Of a stretch of DNA of 64,000 bases, positions 49,985 to 61,455 are shown in pieces. The translations under genes and the position numbers were made by a program. How positions within the stretch are numbered: position 1 is the first letter of the stretch; each line of letters starts with the position of its first letter. A model generated the notes under the pieces. It searched no databases and was not told the DNA's origin. It saw only the letters and a program-made list of their open reading frames with translations. Origin of the DNA: Amborella trichopoda (taxonomy: Eukaryota > Streptophyta > Magnoliopsida > Amborellales > Amborellaceae); the NCBI RefSeq assembly GCF_000471905.2, contig NW_006497735.1:2065400-2129399 (forward strand), written 5' to 3'.

Positions 49985-50699
49985 GAGGCAAAATGCTAGC
50001 AAATCATTGAAGAAAATTAGTTGGGTAATGTTATAGCGGTGAAAGGAGATTCTATTAACATTGTTAAGTGGTGTAAATTAGAGCCGCTAGTGCCCTGAAA
50101 TCTGAAATCTTTGTGGTTCAATTTTTTAGAATTATGTGAAAACTTGAAAGCCTCATTTACTCTTGTTTACCATGAGTTAAATGGGGAGGCAAATGATCTT
50201 GCTAAGCAGGGTACACATCTAGATTAGTAAGCCTCCTTTCACATTTTGTTTGATGTAACTTGCTGTATATTAATGAGATTAAATATCACTTTTCAATGAC
50301 AATAAGGGGCAGGAGGACTTGTTCAAGGAAAAGTAAGGTGGGCCTCCAAAGGTTAAACAATGGTTAAATTTCAATACATTAGAATACACAAATTGTTGAA
50401 GAGTACCCACTTATCACCTATTGCTTTCGTACCCCTCGCATCAATCATATAGGCAAACACTTCCTAGTACAGCTCTAATTGATCATTTTCTATAAGAGCA
50501 CAAGTGATATATGTAAAATTGAGTGAGAAACAATAGGTAGACAAATGAATAACCTGTAAATAAAACGCCGGTAACCTTTCAAAGTGAGATTTAAGTGATG
50601 TTGGATCAAGTGTATATTTTCTTCTCGATAGTTGAGCCTATTGAAACACGTTTTCCACCTTCCAGCTAATTCTACCTGTCAACACCATGCAAAGATGTA
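49985..50699 (+). mobile_element. LINE 3' end (RNase H C-terminus), second copy
   Basis: Matches 11,190-11,918. The frame reads Val-Lys-Gly-Asp-Ser-Ile-Asn-Ile-Val-Lys-Trp-Cys, then ASFTLVYHELNGEANDLAKQ, the conserved C-terminal part of a LINE RNase H. It ends abruptly at about 50,699, where the inverted segment begins. Confidence 0.85.
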
Positions 50700-51980
50700 G
50701 CTACGAGTAATTGTGACCATCTTGTAATAAATATAAATAGTCTCGTAATTTACAATCCCAAAACAAAATTAAAAATGTTTTGCACCTCTGTCTGCTGGGG
50801 AAATGTTGAAATGCGGACCTATTCACATGCAATGCCCTTCCAAAAATTTTTGGATTTTCTTTAGTGATGTACGGTTGCATAAAACATCCATGTTAGACAT
50901 GGATTTAGAATCATTTTCAATCTGAAATGAATCTTAAGTCTAAATGTGTTTTAGCATTGGATCCATGATTCTGGATCTAAAAAAAAGGGAAGCTTTCTAT
51001 GCTTCCCCTATAACATAAAACTTATATACTTCCCCTTATCCATCTATCCATTCTGAATGGAGGGCTAAGATTGCCCCAATCACAATATCACGTCTCTACC
51101 CTATTTTATTTTTAATATTATTCTATAAACTATTTTTACATCAAATTTTGACCGTCCATTCTTCTATTAAAATCACACTAGCGAAAAAATAATAGTAATA
51201 ATTTTCAATAAAATAAAATGACCAAGAATACCCTTGAAAGTTTCAAGGGTATTTTTGTCATTATATTTTATCGAAATATTATTTTTAATATTTTTTTATA
51301 AATGCACCCCAACTAGAAGATGGCACGTACCAAATCTCATATTCATACAATTTGTAAAACAAAATGGCATCAGATCTAACATCAAATGGTGAGAGGCTCT
51401 CTTGATCAAAATTGAACGGCTGGATGGTAGGGGGAGGATAGAACTTCTATGCTATAAGAGAAGTATAGAAACCTTTCCCCTAAAAAAAATATTATCAATT
51501 TTGTTATCTGGAAGAATTAAAAGGAACCATCCAAAACAAAGTTCAAATAAATTTTATTATTCCCTCTTTTTTTTATATTCATGGGCCATAATTAATATTA
51601 TCAACCTATGAAATTTTCAATCCAAAATTCATCTCTAAGAAAGATTTTCTCATGAAGATTCTATTTAGAAGGAGATGCACTGAAACCTCAAGTTTGCAAA
51701 AAAGTTGTTACCATGGACTATAGACCAACTTCAGCTTTACCACACAACTATATATAATTTGTGATGTACGCATGTAAGTTATTATGTCGACAACATACTA
51801 AACAATGATCACATCACCCAACACGTTTGGACATGTGCAAGGGACATTAACACAAAGCTCAATTAGGAATGTCGAGGTAATACTGGTGCAAACCGGGTCA
51901 GGTTGCAAATATAGACTTAATATTCAACTGTGACCCAACTAAATATACCCGACCAAGTCTATTGACTTACATGAAATTGA
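50700..51980 (-). repeat. Inverted third copy of the 29.3-30.6 kb segment
   Basis: The reverse complement of this stretch matches 29,284-30,568 (and 41,640-42,897). It carries, in reverse order, one end of MITE 3 (50,703-50,758), the flanking GGATCCATGATT-type sequence, a full MITE 2, and the segment with CAACCTGACCCGG and TACCTCGACATTCC. It is bounded by LINE sequence on one side and a copia fragment on the other. Confidence 0.92.
50987..51480 (-). mobile_element. MITE family 2, copy d (reverse)
   Basis: Starts GGGAAGCTTTCTATGCTTCC, ends GAAGTATAGAAACCTTTCCC. Central hairpin near 51,220-51,262 (ATACCCTTGAAAG/TTTCAAGGGTAT). Confidence 0.82.
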
Positions 51981-52121
51981 TAAAGATAAAGGTCTGGAAG
52001 ACCCAGTTTCTCGAACTTCCTCTACATTTGGTGAGAATGATTCAATTTTATGTATTTATGAATGAAGATAATTATTCTTCAATGAGTGAGAATACAATAA
52101 ATGAATCCTGAAGCTATAGTA

Positions 52122-53560
52122 AAGCTATTAGCTCACATGACTCAACTGAGTGGACTCAAGCCATGAATAATGTACTTGATTCTATTAAAAGAAATCAAGT
52201 TTGGGAGTTCGTTGACCTCCCCAAAGATAGAAAAGCCATCGGTTGCAAATGGGTCCCAAAGTAAAAGCTTAATGCTAATGGATCCATTGACAATTATAAA
52301 GCTAGGTTGGTAGCCAAAGGACTTACCCAAAGGGAGGGTATAGATTATGTAGAGACCTATTCTCCAGAAGCAAATTTTTCATCCATTAGGATCATCCTAG
52401 CATTAATTGCATATTATGATCTAGAATTATTTTAGATGGATGTCAAAACAACTTTTTAAATGGAGAACTAAAAGAAGACATAGAAATGAAACAACCAGAA
52501 AGATATTTAATTAAAGGCCAAGAAGACAGCGTACTCAAGCTTAAGAAATATTTATATGGTTTAAAACAATCTTCTAGGCAATGGTATTTTACTTTTTATA
52601 ACGCAATCACTGAATTGGTTATGTAGCCAATAGGTTAGACCATTGTGTATATGTTTAGAATAGTGGGGGCAATTTTGTTATATTATCACTGTATTTAGAT
52701 GATATTTTGATAGTCGGTAATGATATTGACATGATTAACAATACCAAATAATTTCCCATTTTGAGATGAAAAATATGAGAGAAGCCTCATATATATTAGG
52801 CATTAAAATAACAAGAGATAGAAGTTCAAGACTTTTATGTTTATCTCAAGAAAATTCTTTAGAAAGTATTTTAAAGAGATTTAAGATGGAAAATTATAAG
52901 CCCATAGATACACCAGTTTGTAAAGGCTTTAAAATTGTCAAAGAAAATTTGTCCATTAAATGATAGTGACAAAGTTGAAATGGAAATAATTTCATATGTT
53001 CAAGCTGTAGGATACATAAATTATGTCATGTTGTCCACAAGACCGGATTTGAGTCATGCATATGATCTTGTAAGTAGATTTCAGAGTAATCCTGAGATGA
53101 CTCATTGGCAAGCCGTAAAAAAGATACTCAGATATATTCAGAAAATTAAAAATTACAGCTTGTGCTTCCAAGCTAACAACTTAGAGGTTATTGGGTACTC
53201 TAATGCAGACTTTACGAGAGACCCAGATGATAGAAAATCAACCTCAGGATCTGTATTCTTCTTTGGAGGTAGATGTGCTATTTGGTCTAATAAGAAACAA
53301 GGTTGTGTAGTTCGGTATACTATAGAAGCCGAGTTATATTGCTTGTAGCATTGCTACAACTTATGCCGTCTGGATTAAATGCTTCATAAATGATTTGAAG
53401 CTGAATATAGCCGATGGTCCTGTTAAATTTTTTTGTGATAATTAGGGTGCTATTGCATTTGTCATCTTCAGATATGATTGCAGACCCTTTAATAAAGGGA
53501 TTGAGTGTAGAAATATTATAAAAGCATGTAGCTTTGATGGGACTTAAAAATATTTAAGTC
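52122..53560 (+). mobile_element. Ty1/copia pol fragment (RT and RNase H), inactive
   Basis: Start of RT: WTQAMNNVLDSIKRNQVW, then GCKWVPK, a stop at 52,261, YKARLVAKG, ETYSP, and a second stop at about 52,434. A frameshift leads into LNGELKEDIEMKQPE and LYGLKQSSRQW. The active site near 52,692-52,703 reads YLDDILIVG (YVDD is usual). Then 52,766-52,963 (SYILGIKITRDRS) and 52,935-53,348: YINYVMLSTRPDLSHA, RILRYI-type sequence, GYSNADF, DDRKSTSG, ending in the RNase H tail. About 53,490-53,560 reads the last GL-S-...HVALMGL part. Gag, protease and integrase are missing: the element is truncated at about 51,980 by the inverted segment. Confidence 0.92.
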
Positions 53561-53764
53561 AGGAATTCCCAAATGGAATATTTTTCTTTGATGTCTTGTC
53601 ATGAGAGGAAAAGCTGCATTAGCGTGAAAAACCCATGACATGACTTCAGATATTTTTTTGTTATGAGATGTATAACCGCACTCGCATGAAAAGCCTCATA
53701 ACAAAGATATGCTCATTACGAAGTATTATATCATTATATCTGGCCCTCATGGCCATGTGGGAGA

Positions 53765-54152
53765 TGTTGGTACGTATGGGTGGCCATGGGGCCCTTATAC
53801 TTGTCATTTTTTCTCTCTTCAATATTTATCATAAATATTATGTTTATCACTAAATAAAGGCCCTTCTTAGAGAGAGAAAGTGTCGTTATTTAACGGACAG
53901 AAAATAACCACCCACATCCCAGGATTATAGGGCCACGTTTCTTAGAGTTTTAAGGAAAAAGCTGAACGTTGGAGAACAGCCTCCTCTATCCTCTATAACT
54001 AAGCATTTATGGCCATGGAGATGTAACACATAAAGAGTTCTCATTGGTCTGGGAAACCCTTCACTCTGTGATCCTCAGTCTCACGACATTGCCAGTAATC
54101 CTGGGAGAGGGTTCCATCTCTTCCCTAATAATTTAACAAAATATACAACTCA
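53765..54152 (+). mobile_element. Probable copia 3' LTR
   Basis: A polypurine stretch GTGGGAGA is followed at once by TGTTGG, the usual polypurine tract/LTR junction of copia elements, about 200 bp after the RNase H end. The right end is set at CA near 54,152 by guess. The 5' LTR is absent from the window. Confidence 0.6.
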
Positions 54153-54328
54153 TATCCAGTAAGTCTTCTTATATATGAAAAAACACTTAAATAAACATTA
54201 TCTAATACTAAGTCCGATCCCAAAGCAGTCTTTCTTATTTTGAACCAAGCAATTTATTTCCTAATCCTAATCATGCATATTTTTTTTTATCACATATTGA
54301 TTTTTCTCTCATGGTGTTCTCTCTGCAG

Positions 54329-54412
54329 GGCGCTAGTCATACAACACCTCAATACAAGCCTAAGGAGTGCCTTGCGATGTTAAGAAGGTGGATTGCCAGA
54401 GATCCTCTATAA
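54329..54412 (+). pseudogene. SCPL last exon, plus strand, isolated
   Basis: After a pyrimidine-rich CTCTCTGCAG acceptor, 28 codons read GASHTTPQYKPKECLAMLRR, then Trp-Ile-Ala-Arg-Asp-Pro-Leu and a stop at 54,410-54,412. The block matches the SCPL C-terminus (GGGHTAPEYKPKECFAMF-RWI), with the catalytic His kept. The KPKEC-AM wording fits the clade I acyltransferase-like SCPLs better than the carboxypeptidase I type of the minus-strand copies. Gly-Gly before His is Ala-Ser and Ala-Pro-Glu is Thr-Pro-Gln. No upstream exons are found: a copia element lies immediately 5'. Confidence 0.85.
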
Positions 54413-55102
54413 CTCATCCATATAACTCATCCTCTATAACTCATCCAAGTAAAAAATCTCAATTAGCTATCATGAGCTATATGCCATGGTCTAATTTGAA
54501 ACCATGAATAGTTATTTGGATTTGGCCTTGCGGGCATGAAAAACAGAATCATGTTACATATATTACCTTTCTTATAATAATATTGACATCTCTCTCTTGC
54601 ATGCACAACCATATTCTGGCTTTTCTCATTCCAAATACATCTAAAATATCAATTTGTCTCATTTCAACAATCAAATTTTTCCGGCACAAGTATGTGAAGT
54701 TATCAAAGCCTACAATACACCAGTAGGTAGTGCACTCACAACTTTATCTTGCGCTGGTAGACATATATATTATATGAAGTTTTTGGGTTTCTTTGTTGTT
54801 TTTCAGTTTATTATCATTTGCCATGTTATTTTCAATGTAGCTCACGTCTCCATATACTTATTGCCATGCTTTTTCCATGGATAAGAGAAGAAGAAAAACA
54901 AAAAGTTGAGGATGACTGGCTTGTGTAGGTACTTCAACCCTATACAGGTCAATGGACTGGAAAAATCAGCACCCATATTTCTAACTGTTTTGAAAGTTTA
55001 ATAAGAATTCTACAAGACCATCCTTAGAGGTAAGGTAAACATAATAAATGTGAAAAAAGAAAAAGTGATTATGTTTAAAGTTTGAGTTTTTGCAAGGGAT
55101 TG
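54413..55102. other. No recognisable gene
   Basis: 3' flank of the plus-strand SCPL exon. TAACTCATCC(T/A) repeats at 54,410-54,445. A 76-codon frame at 54,654-54,884 has no known domain; its last part is a hydrophobic stretch. Confidence 0.4.
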
Positions 55103-55195
55103 CCTACAATGAGGCAATTTACCTTTGAAACAAGGTGATTACAATTACTTACAACCATCCGATTCACTGTAGGGAATTGTCAAGTCTGTGAAAAG
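55103..55195. mobile_element. MITE family 3, one-ended fragment
   Basis: CAATGAGGCAATTTACCTTT and ACAAGGTGATTACAATTACT match the left end of the family, but no matching right end follows. Confidence 0.5.
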
Positions 55196-55504
55196 CCCCT
55201 ATGAACAATAATTCTTCAGGGGTTTTACATTTTTTAGTGAGTTATTGAGTGAATTAATCAATTGCAGGCTATTTCATTGAATTATTAGGCATCAATAAGT
55301 ATATTTATCAGTGTAAAAGATACCATCAATACATTGAAATCAAGAAATTAAATTTCCGGCATCGTTTTTTAAAAAACATTACACGACTTCCGCCTTTTCT
55401 GCCAAACTATGGATTTCAGGTGATATTTTGATCTATTTTGAATAATATTAAAGGGGTTTTGGAGACAATGTTGTTTTTCAGAAGCTCAGGGAAGTTATTT
55501 GTGC

Positions 55505-55745
55505 GATTAAGCTAATTTCCGCTCAAATTAGCTTGATTTAAATCCAATTGAGGTATGTATTTTCATCCTCATTGTTTCAGTTCGTAGATCCAGTAGTCTC
55601 ATGATTTATCATTTCGTTTTTTGTTATACAAGTTTTTCTTAAATGCTTGGAAAACCTATGCCAGTTAGGTCTCGATTCTCCACAAGATCATGACGTTATT
55701 TTGTCCTATTAAACACGAATTCTAGGTTGATTTTGCAAGATACAT
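55505..55745 (+). repeat. Diverged direct repeat, left copy (right copy 56,355-56,660)
   Basis: Shared words in the same order: TAGCTTGATT(T/C)AAATCCAATT, AGGTATGTATTTT, GTTTCA(G/A)TTCG, CAGATCCA-TAGT, ATCATGATTTATC, AAATGCTT, ATTAAACACGAATTCTA, GTTGATTTT. About 250-300 bp, clearly older than the other duplications. MITE 3 copy d lies between the two. Confidence 0.75.
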
Positions 55746-56034
55746 ATCGATACATTATAGGGTCCTTTGAGTAATTACTTTTAGATTATTGTATTGATTA
55801 AAATTAGGGATTTTGATAACTATATGTTTTTGATACATACAATATAATAACATTTTTTTTTTTCTTGTAATTATATTCAATTCTATGTTATGAATTTATG
55901 ATTTTCATTGGAAAAAAACTTGTATTTTTCAATTTTATTGTCACATTTTTAATGCAATAAAATGTATGTTCTTGATACCTAATTAAATTATTCTTGATAC
56001 ATAAATTGTATAGATGTTCTCGACACATAATTTA

Positions 56035-56262
56035 TATATATAACGAGACCATTTACCTTTGGTACAAGGTGGTCACAATTAATCTTGACCATTGAATGTG
56101 AAACTGGGTGGCTACATTTATTTCATTGACCAAGCTCAAAGTTCAAAAGAAATTGCCTCAAACTTTGTGATACACCCTAACTATCATAGTTCACATCGGA
56201 TGGTTGTAAATAATTGTGATCTACCTATACCAAAGGTAAATTGTCTCACTGTATACAATCCC
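56035..56262. mobile_element. MITE family 3, copy d
   Basis: AACGAGACCATTTACC and GGTACAAGGTGGTCACAATT on the left; ACCAAAGGTAAATTGTCTC and GTATAC on the right, in inverted relation. TA-rich flanks. Confidence 0.8.
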
Positions 56263-56354
56263 TTAGATTATTTTGCTAAATAAAACTACAGATTTTGAGA
56301 AATATATGTTATTGTTTCAAGAAAACGTGCTCTTCGCACATTCCCAAAAACCAT

Positions 56355-56660
56355 GATTTTTTATCAAACTAGCTTGATTCAAATCCAATTAAGGTATGTA
56401 TTTTGACACCTTTTTTGTTTCAATTCGCAGATCCAATAGTATCATGATTTATCAGTCTTTCTTAGATGATTTTTTTTTTTAAATGCTTTGAAGAAAACAT
56501 ATGCGATTTAGGGTTCATCCACCATTCTTTCAATTACGGCCTCAATTTTTATCTATTTTCTATAAATTTTGAGGAGTTTTGAAGTAAGTAACTATTTTAC
56601 AAGATATGAACTTAATTCGTCTGATTAAACACGAATTCTATGTTGATTTTGGGGAGTTAG
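56355..56660 (+). repeat. Diverged direct repeat, right copy
   Basis: Partner of 55,505-55,745. Confidence 0.75.
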
Positions 56661-57282
56661 TTTCCATTGTTTTTAGATGGACCACGTACTTTCATCCATC
56701 TTTAAGATAGATGCTTACACTTGTGGACCACATATGTAGAAATGTGGTCCAGCACGCATGAAACAATTTTCCCTTGTTCACTCGGCATTCTCATATTTAT
56801 GATTACAATTGCAGCCAAAAGAGAGGAGGGAGAAGAGAATTTGTGTATGAACACCGAGCTAGCCATGTGCAAGACCGTACTGGTTCGCCAACGGGACAGC
56901 AATGTTCCTAGCACCGATCAGCTTTCACTTTTTGGGACAATAATGTCATTATCATTCTTTGCAGTTGGATGGACCATTGGGTCTCAGTAACCCTCATGGA
57001 CCACATGTCCATGTTCCCGTATCTAAATTTTTATGCATTTAGCATTTAGCAATGTTTTAAAAGGTCAATATTAATCGGAATCGGTCGATTCAGATCAAGC
57101 ATTATTGGACCTCAACCAGTTCTCATAATATATCAGGAGTTGACCATTTTCCCTAGGGAATTCGTGATTTTCTATAGCAAATCACATTATACTGCAATCG
57201 GCATTTCCCAAAAAGAACCCGGTGGGTAACTATATTCTTTTGAAATCAAACTTTTTGACTTTTATTTACCCATTTAAAAGAA
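56661..57282. other. No recognisable gene
   Basis: An 89-codon plus frame at 56,721-56,990 and an overlapping minus frame show no known domain. GGACCACAT words recur (56,679-56,740 and 56,998). Confidence 0.4.
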
Positions 57283-57790
57283 GGGAAATGTTTCTATACT
57301 TCCCCTGCAACATAGAAGTTCTTTGCTTTCCCTACCATCCAGCCATCCAATTTTGATCAAGAGAGCCATTCACCTTTTGATCTTAGATCCGATGTCTCAA
57401 AGTATTTTATTTTTAGTTTTTTTTATACAAATGATATGAATATGAAATTTGGTACATGTCATCTTCTCATTGGGACGCACCTATAAAAAATATTTAAAAA
57501 TAAATTTTTGATAAAATATAATGACCAAAATACCCTTTGAAGATTCTAAGGGTATTTTGGTCATTTTATTTTAGTAGAAATAGTTTTTTTATATTTTTTG
57601 CTAGTGCGAGTTTAATAGAGGATTGGACGTACAATTTTTTTTGTCAAAATAGGTTATAAAAAAAAATAAAAAATAGTAAAGAGACATGACATTGTGATTG
57701 GGACAATCTTAGCCCTCCATTTAGAATGGACGGCTGGATAAGGGGAAGCATATAAGTTTTATTCTGTAGGGTAAACATAGAAAGCTTGAC
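57283..57790 (+). mobile_element. MITE family 2, copy e
   Basis: Starts GGGAAATGTTTCTATACTTC, ends near GTAAACATAGAAAGCTTG. Central hairpin (CCAAAATACCC/GGGTATTTTGG) near 57,525-57,560. It ends where the RTE body begins. Confidence 0.8.
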
Positions 57791-57794
57791 CTTA

Positions 57795-59560
57795 AATGAA
57801 TTGTAGTATCTATTTATATAAATAAAGAAGACATACAAAATTGTATGAACTATCAAGGGATCAAACGTTTAAGCCACACTATGGAGGTGTGGGAGAAAGT
57901 GATTGAGCTACGACTAAAGCAAGAAACGTGTGTATCAATTTAGTTTGTTTTTATACCATAGAGGTCAACATCTAAGGTCATTTTCCTACTTTGGCAACTA
58001 ATTGAAAAGTTTAAGGAGAATAGAAAAGACCTCAACATTTTTTCATATTACCTTACGTACTCTTTAGTTTTTGAATGAAGCTTCATGGTTAAAGTTAAAA
58101 TAATAACAATAATAATAGAAAATACCTCAACATAGTTTTTATTGTTTTAGAGAAAGCATAGATATGATACCTAGAGACTTAATTTGGTGGGTATTGGAAA
58201 AGAAAGAGTATCTTGAGGCTACATTGATATCGTGAGAGATTTGAACAAGGGAGCACTAACTAGTGTAAAGACAATTAGTGAAGAGACAAGTTAGTTTTCA
58301 ATGACAATAAGCTTACATAAGGAGTCATCGTTGAGACCGTGTCTCTTTGTTTTGGTTATGGGTGAGTTATTAGGCACTTACAACATGAGGTAAAATAGTG
58401 TATGTTGTTCATGGATGATATAGTTTTGATTGATGAGATTAGAAGTGGCATCAACGCAAATTCAGAACTATAGAAGGACGTTATCTGATAAAAAGGTTTT
58501 AAAATTAATCGGTCTAAGACATAACATATACAGTGCAATTTAGTAACAATAGGGGTAGAAACAAGGAAGTAGTTAAGATTGATGACCAAAAATTATCTAA
58601 AAGATATTATTTTTTATATCTTGGGTCAATACTCCAGGAGAATGTAGAAATTAAGGAATATATCATGCATAGAATAAAAACTATGTAGGCGAAGAGGAGA
58701 TGTGCATTCCGAGTTTGATGTGATCGTCGTATACTAATGAAACTGAAGAAAAATTTCTATAAGGCTAGTTATACTATGTGGGATAGAAGGTTAGGCAATC
58801 AAGAAATAATATGCCCATAAGGTGTATGCAACATAGAGGATGTTGAGATGGATGTGACAAGATAAAAACAAAGGTGTGGTTTCTATAAGGTTGCAACCTT
58901 AAACAACCCAATTAAGGTACACCTCCAAATTCTATCATAACATGTGATTTTAGTGTAAGAAATTATTAGGATTATCTCAAAATCTATTTTTCATATCTAA
59001 TTATAAAATTATAAGCTCCAAAAATAGTTAAAATGAAGTAGATCTACAAACATATTAAAATCTTGATATTGGATGGCCTAGATAATTTGTTGTAATATGC
59101 ACTATCTCCAGGACTCAAAATCTGTTTTTGGTCCTATTCATACATCTCTATGTCGAGATAATCAACTAGAGGGTTTTCCAACATTAAAACAATCTTTTCC
59201 AATGAATTTTTTAGGTGCATCCGTATTTCAACATTTTAAGGATGCAACCTTATATAAACTTTTTCCTAAAAAAAAATAGAATTCATAATAAATACAATTA
59301 AGAAAATTTACGTATGGCTTCAATAGGAAATAAGATGAGGAAAAGTAGACTTTGAAGGGTTAGTCATGTGTAATGTAGGCCTAATATAACAACAATTAGG
59401 GCAAGGGGTAGCCCCAAACAGATATAGATAGAAATAGTGAGAAAAAATATAGTGATTTATAGTCTTATTGAGGGCATGGCCCTTGATAGAAAATAATGAC
59501 AGAACATGATTCTTGTAGCCGGCACCAAATAATTAGGATAAAAATTAGATGATGTTGATG
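57795..59560 (+). mobile_element. RTE-type LINE, reverse transcriptase to tail, inactive
   Basis: Frames read NYQGIKRLSHTMEVWEKVIE (near 57,848), Arg-Ser-Thr-Ser-Lys-Val-Ile-Phe-Leu, Lys-Asp-Leu-Asn-Ile-Phe, Met-Ile-Pro-Arg-Asp-Leu-Ile-Trp, then FMDDIVLIDE at 58,408 (FADD core in the family, both Asp kept), FLYLGSILQENVEIKEYI, and a CDRRILMKLKKNFYKASYT stretch. A MITE (58,882-59,272) interrupts it before the GATGATGTTGATGA tail. Many stops and shifts. The endonuclease part is missing: the body starts directly after MITE 2. Confidence 0.85.
58882..59272. mobile_element. MITE family 1, copy b
   Basis: Same ends as 151-556 (CTATAAGGTTGCAACCTTAA / AAGGATGCAACCTTATATAA). Same insertion point in the RTE tail. 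Confidence 0.65.
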
Positions 59561-60121
59561 ATTTACCCATTGGGCCCAACTGCCACACGTGCATAAGAGG
59601 GCTTTGGGCATGCTTATCACTTTCTGGGGCATGAGACTCTTTTTAAACTTGCTTGGGTCTCCTTTCGTTCTCACATTTACAATGTGGCATCATATATCTC
59701 TCTCTTTTTCTCTTTCCAATTCCTTAGAATTGAAAAACTTATATTTTAAAAAACGAGGTCTATTAAGAAGATATTACTTATGCAACTTAGTTAAATAAGA
59801 AAATTTTACAGCACATATAAAATCTAAGAAGAGTTTACCACACATAAAATCTTCTTGACCTAAGCAACTTTGGAAAATATAATATGAAGATTTTATAGCA
59901 TGAAGATTCTATAAGACAAAATAATCTTCGAATTTTATAAAGGGAAAATATCTTCATACTCCTATTTTTAGGTTTCCTTTCACAATAGACCTAAGGTTTT
60001 AAAAGATATCTTGGGGCATACAAATTGTAGATTTTATTTCTTCTAACCCCCGGAGCTATGTTTTTAGGCTAAACAAGTCTAAAAAGATATGCCTTTTCTA
60101 AAAGACATCATCCCAAATTTC

Positions 60122-60155
<34 letters not shown>
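60122..60155. repeat. GA microsatellite and GA-rich tract, copy 2
   Basis: AG run followed by GA-rich sequence to about 60,260. Further GA/GT-rich sequence at 60,570-60,820. Counterpart of 1,396. Confidence 0.85.
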
Positions 60156-60158
<3 letters not shown>

Positions 60159-61455
60159 GTTTCATGGAGGTGAAAAATTATCGGGAGAAGAGAGAGGTGT
60201 TTGGAGAAACACAGGAGGAGGGAGAGTGAGAGAAACGTAGAAAGAGAGAGAAAAAAAGAAGTTTGGGCTATATAAGTGAAAAGAGAGAAAGGATTGGATT
60301 TAGAAATATCATGTCTTTCTCACATTTGTTTAGGTTAAAAAGTGGGTTTAAAGTGGCCAGGGGGTTAGAAGATATTTTTTGAAACTTTGGGTTTATCAAG
60401 AAATGAAACCTAAAAACATGGAATATGGAGATATTTTCTACATATGCAATACAGGAAAATAAGAGGATTTTATAGAAATTAGACTAGAAGAAAAGGAGGA
60501 ATGGATTAACGCTCTAATATTTCTAATTTAAATAAAGAAATAAATGAAATCTCAACCAAAATAGAAGCTATGAAAGAGAGAGAGAGAGTTGTCCAATATG
60601 TTGGTGAGAGAGAGGGGTAGAGAGAGATATTCCATGTGTTTTTATGTGGATTTGTGTGACTGAGAAAGAGAAAGAGAGATGCCCGTTATCTTTATATGTG
60701 TATGTGAGATAAGAGAGAGGTTGTACATTTGTGTGTGTATGTATGAGAGAGATGTCAACCCTACGTTTTGTGTATGTATGAGAGAGAGAGATCCAATGTA
60801 TATGTGAGAGAAAAATCATGCATAAAATTGCAATTAGTATCACAAAATTCGTATGAAAAATTACAAAAATCATTTTCTCCCTCATGTCTTCACTAAAAAT
60901 CACAAAATAAGTAAAAAGATTTTGTAAAAGGAATTTATCAAAATTAGCATAAAAAAAAGTATCAAAATTAATATCAATAGACACTTAGATAGGAAACGTG
61001 TCTCAATTTTCAAATATTTTTACAAGATAATTAAAATACATAATGCACCACACTACTCGAAAAACCATATTTTTAGGTATTTTTATTGATTTTTTAAAAT
61101 ATTTCAGTCTGGATCCAGCGAGTTCTCCAATCCCAACTGCTGATTTGCCAATCTGAAGCTACTTTTTAGATAGACGATCTAGGTCACCAATTCATTTTCT
61201 AAAACCGTGGTATTTGTCTTAGTTGTTTATTTGTCATACCTTATGTAGTATTTTGATTTCCATTACACCGAAATGCACATGCGTAACTCATTCTATCGCA
61301 TTAATCGAAGGTAGAGTGGCTATAAAAATTACTATACAGGAAGACCTTTCAATGATAAATACAGGACGGTAGGGTGCTCTTACTTCTCTTTTCCTTGGTA
61401 GAGGATCCTTAAAAACGATTGTCAAATTGATGAAATCTTGTTCATCTCTAGCACA

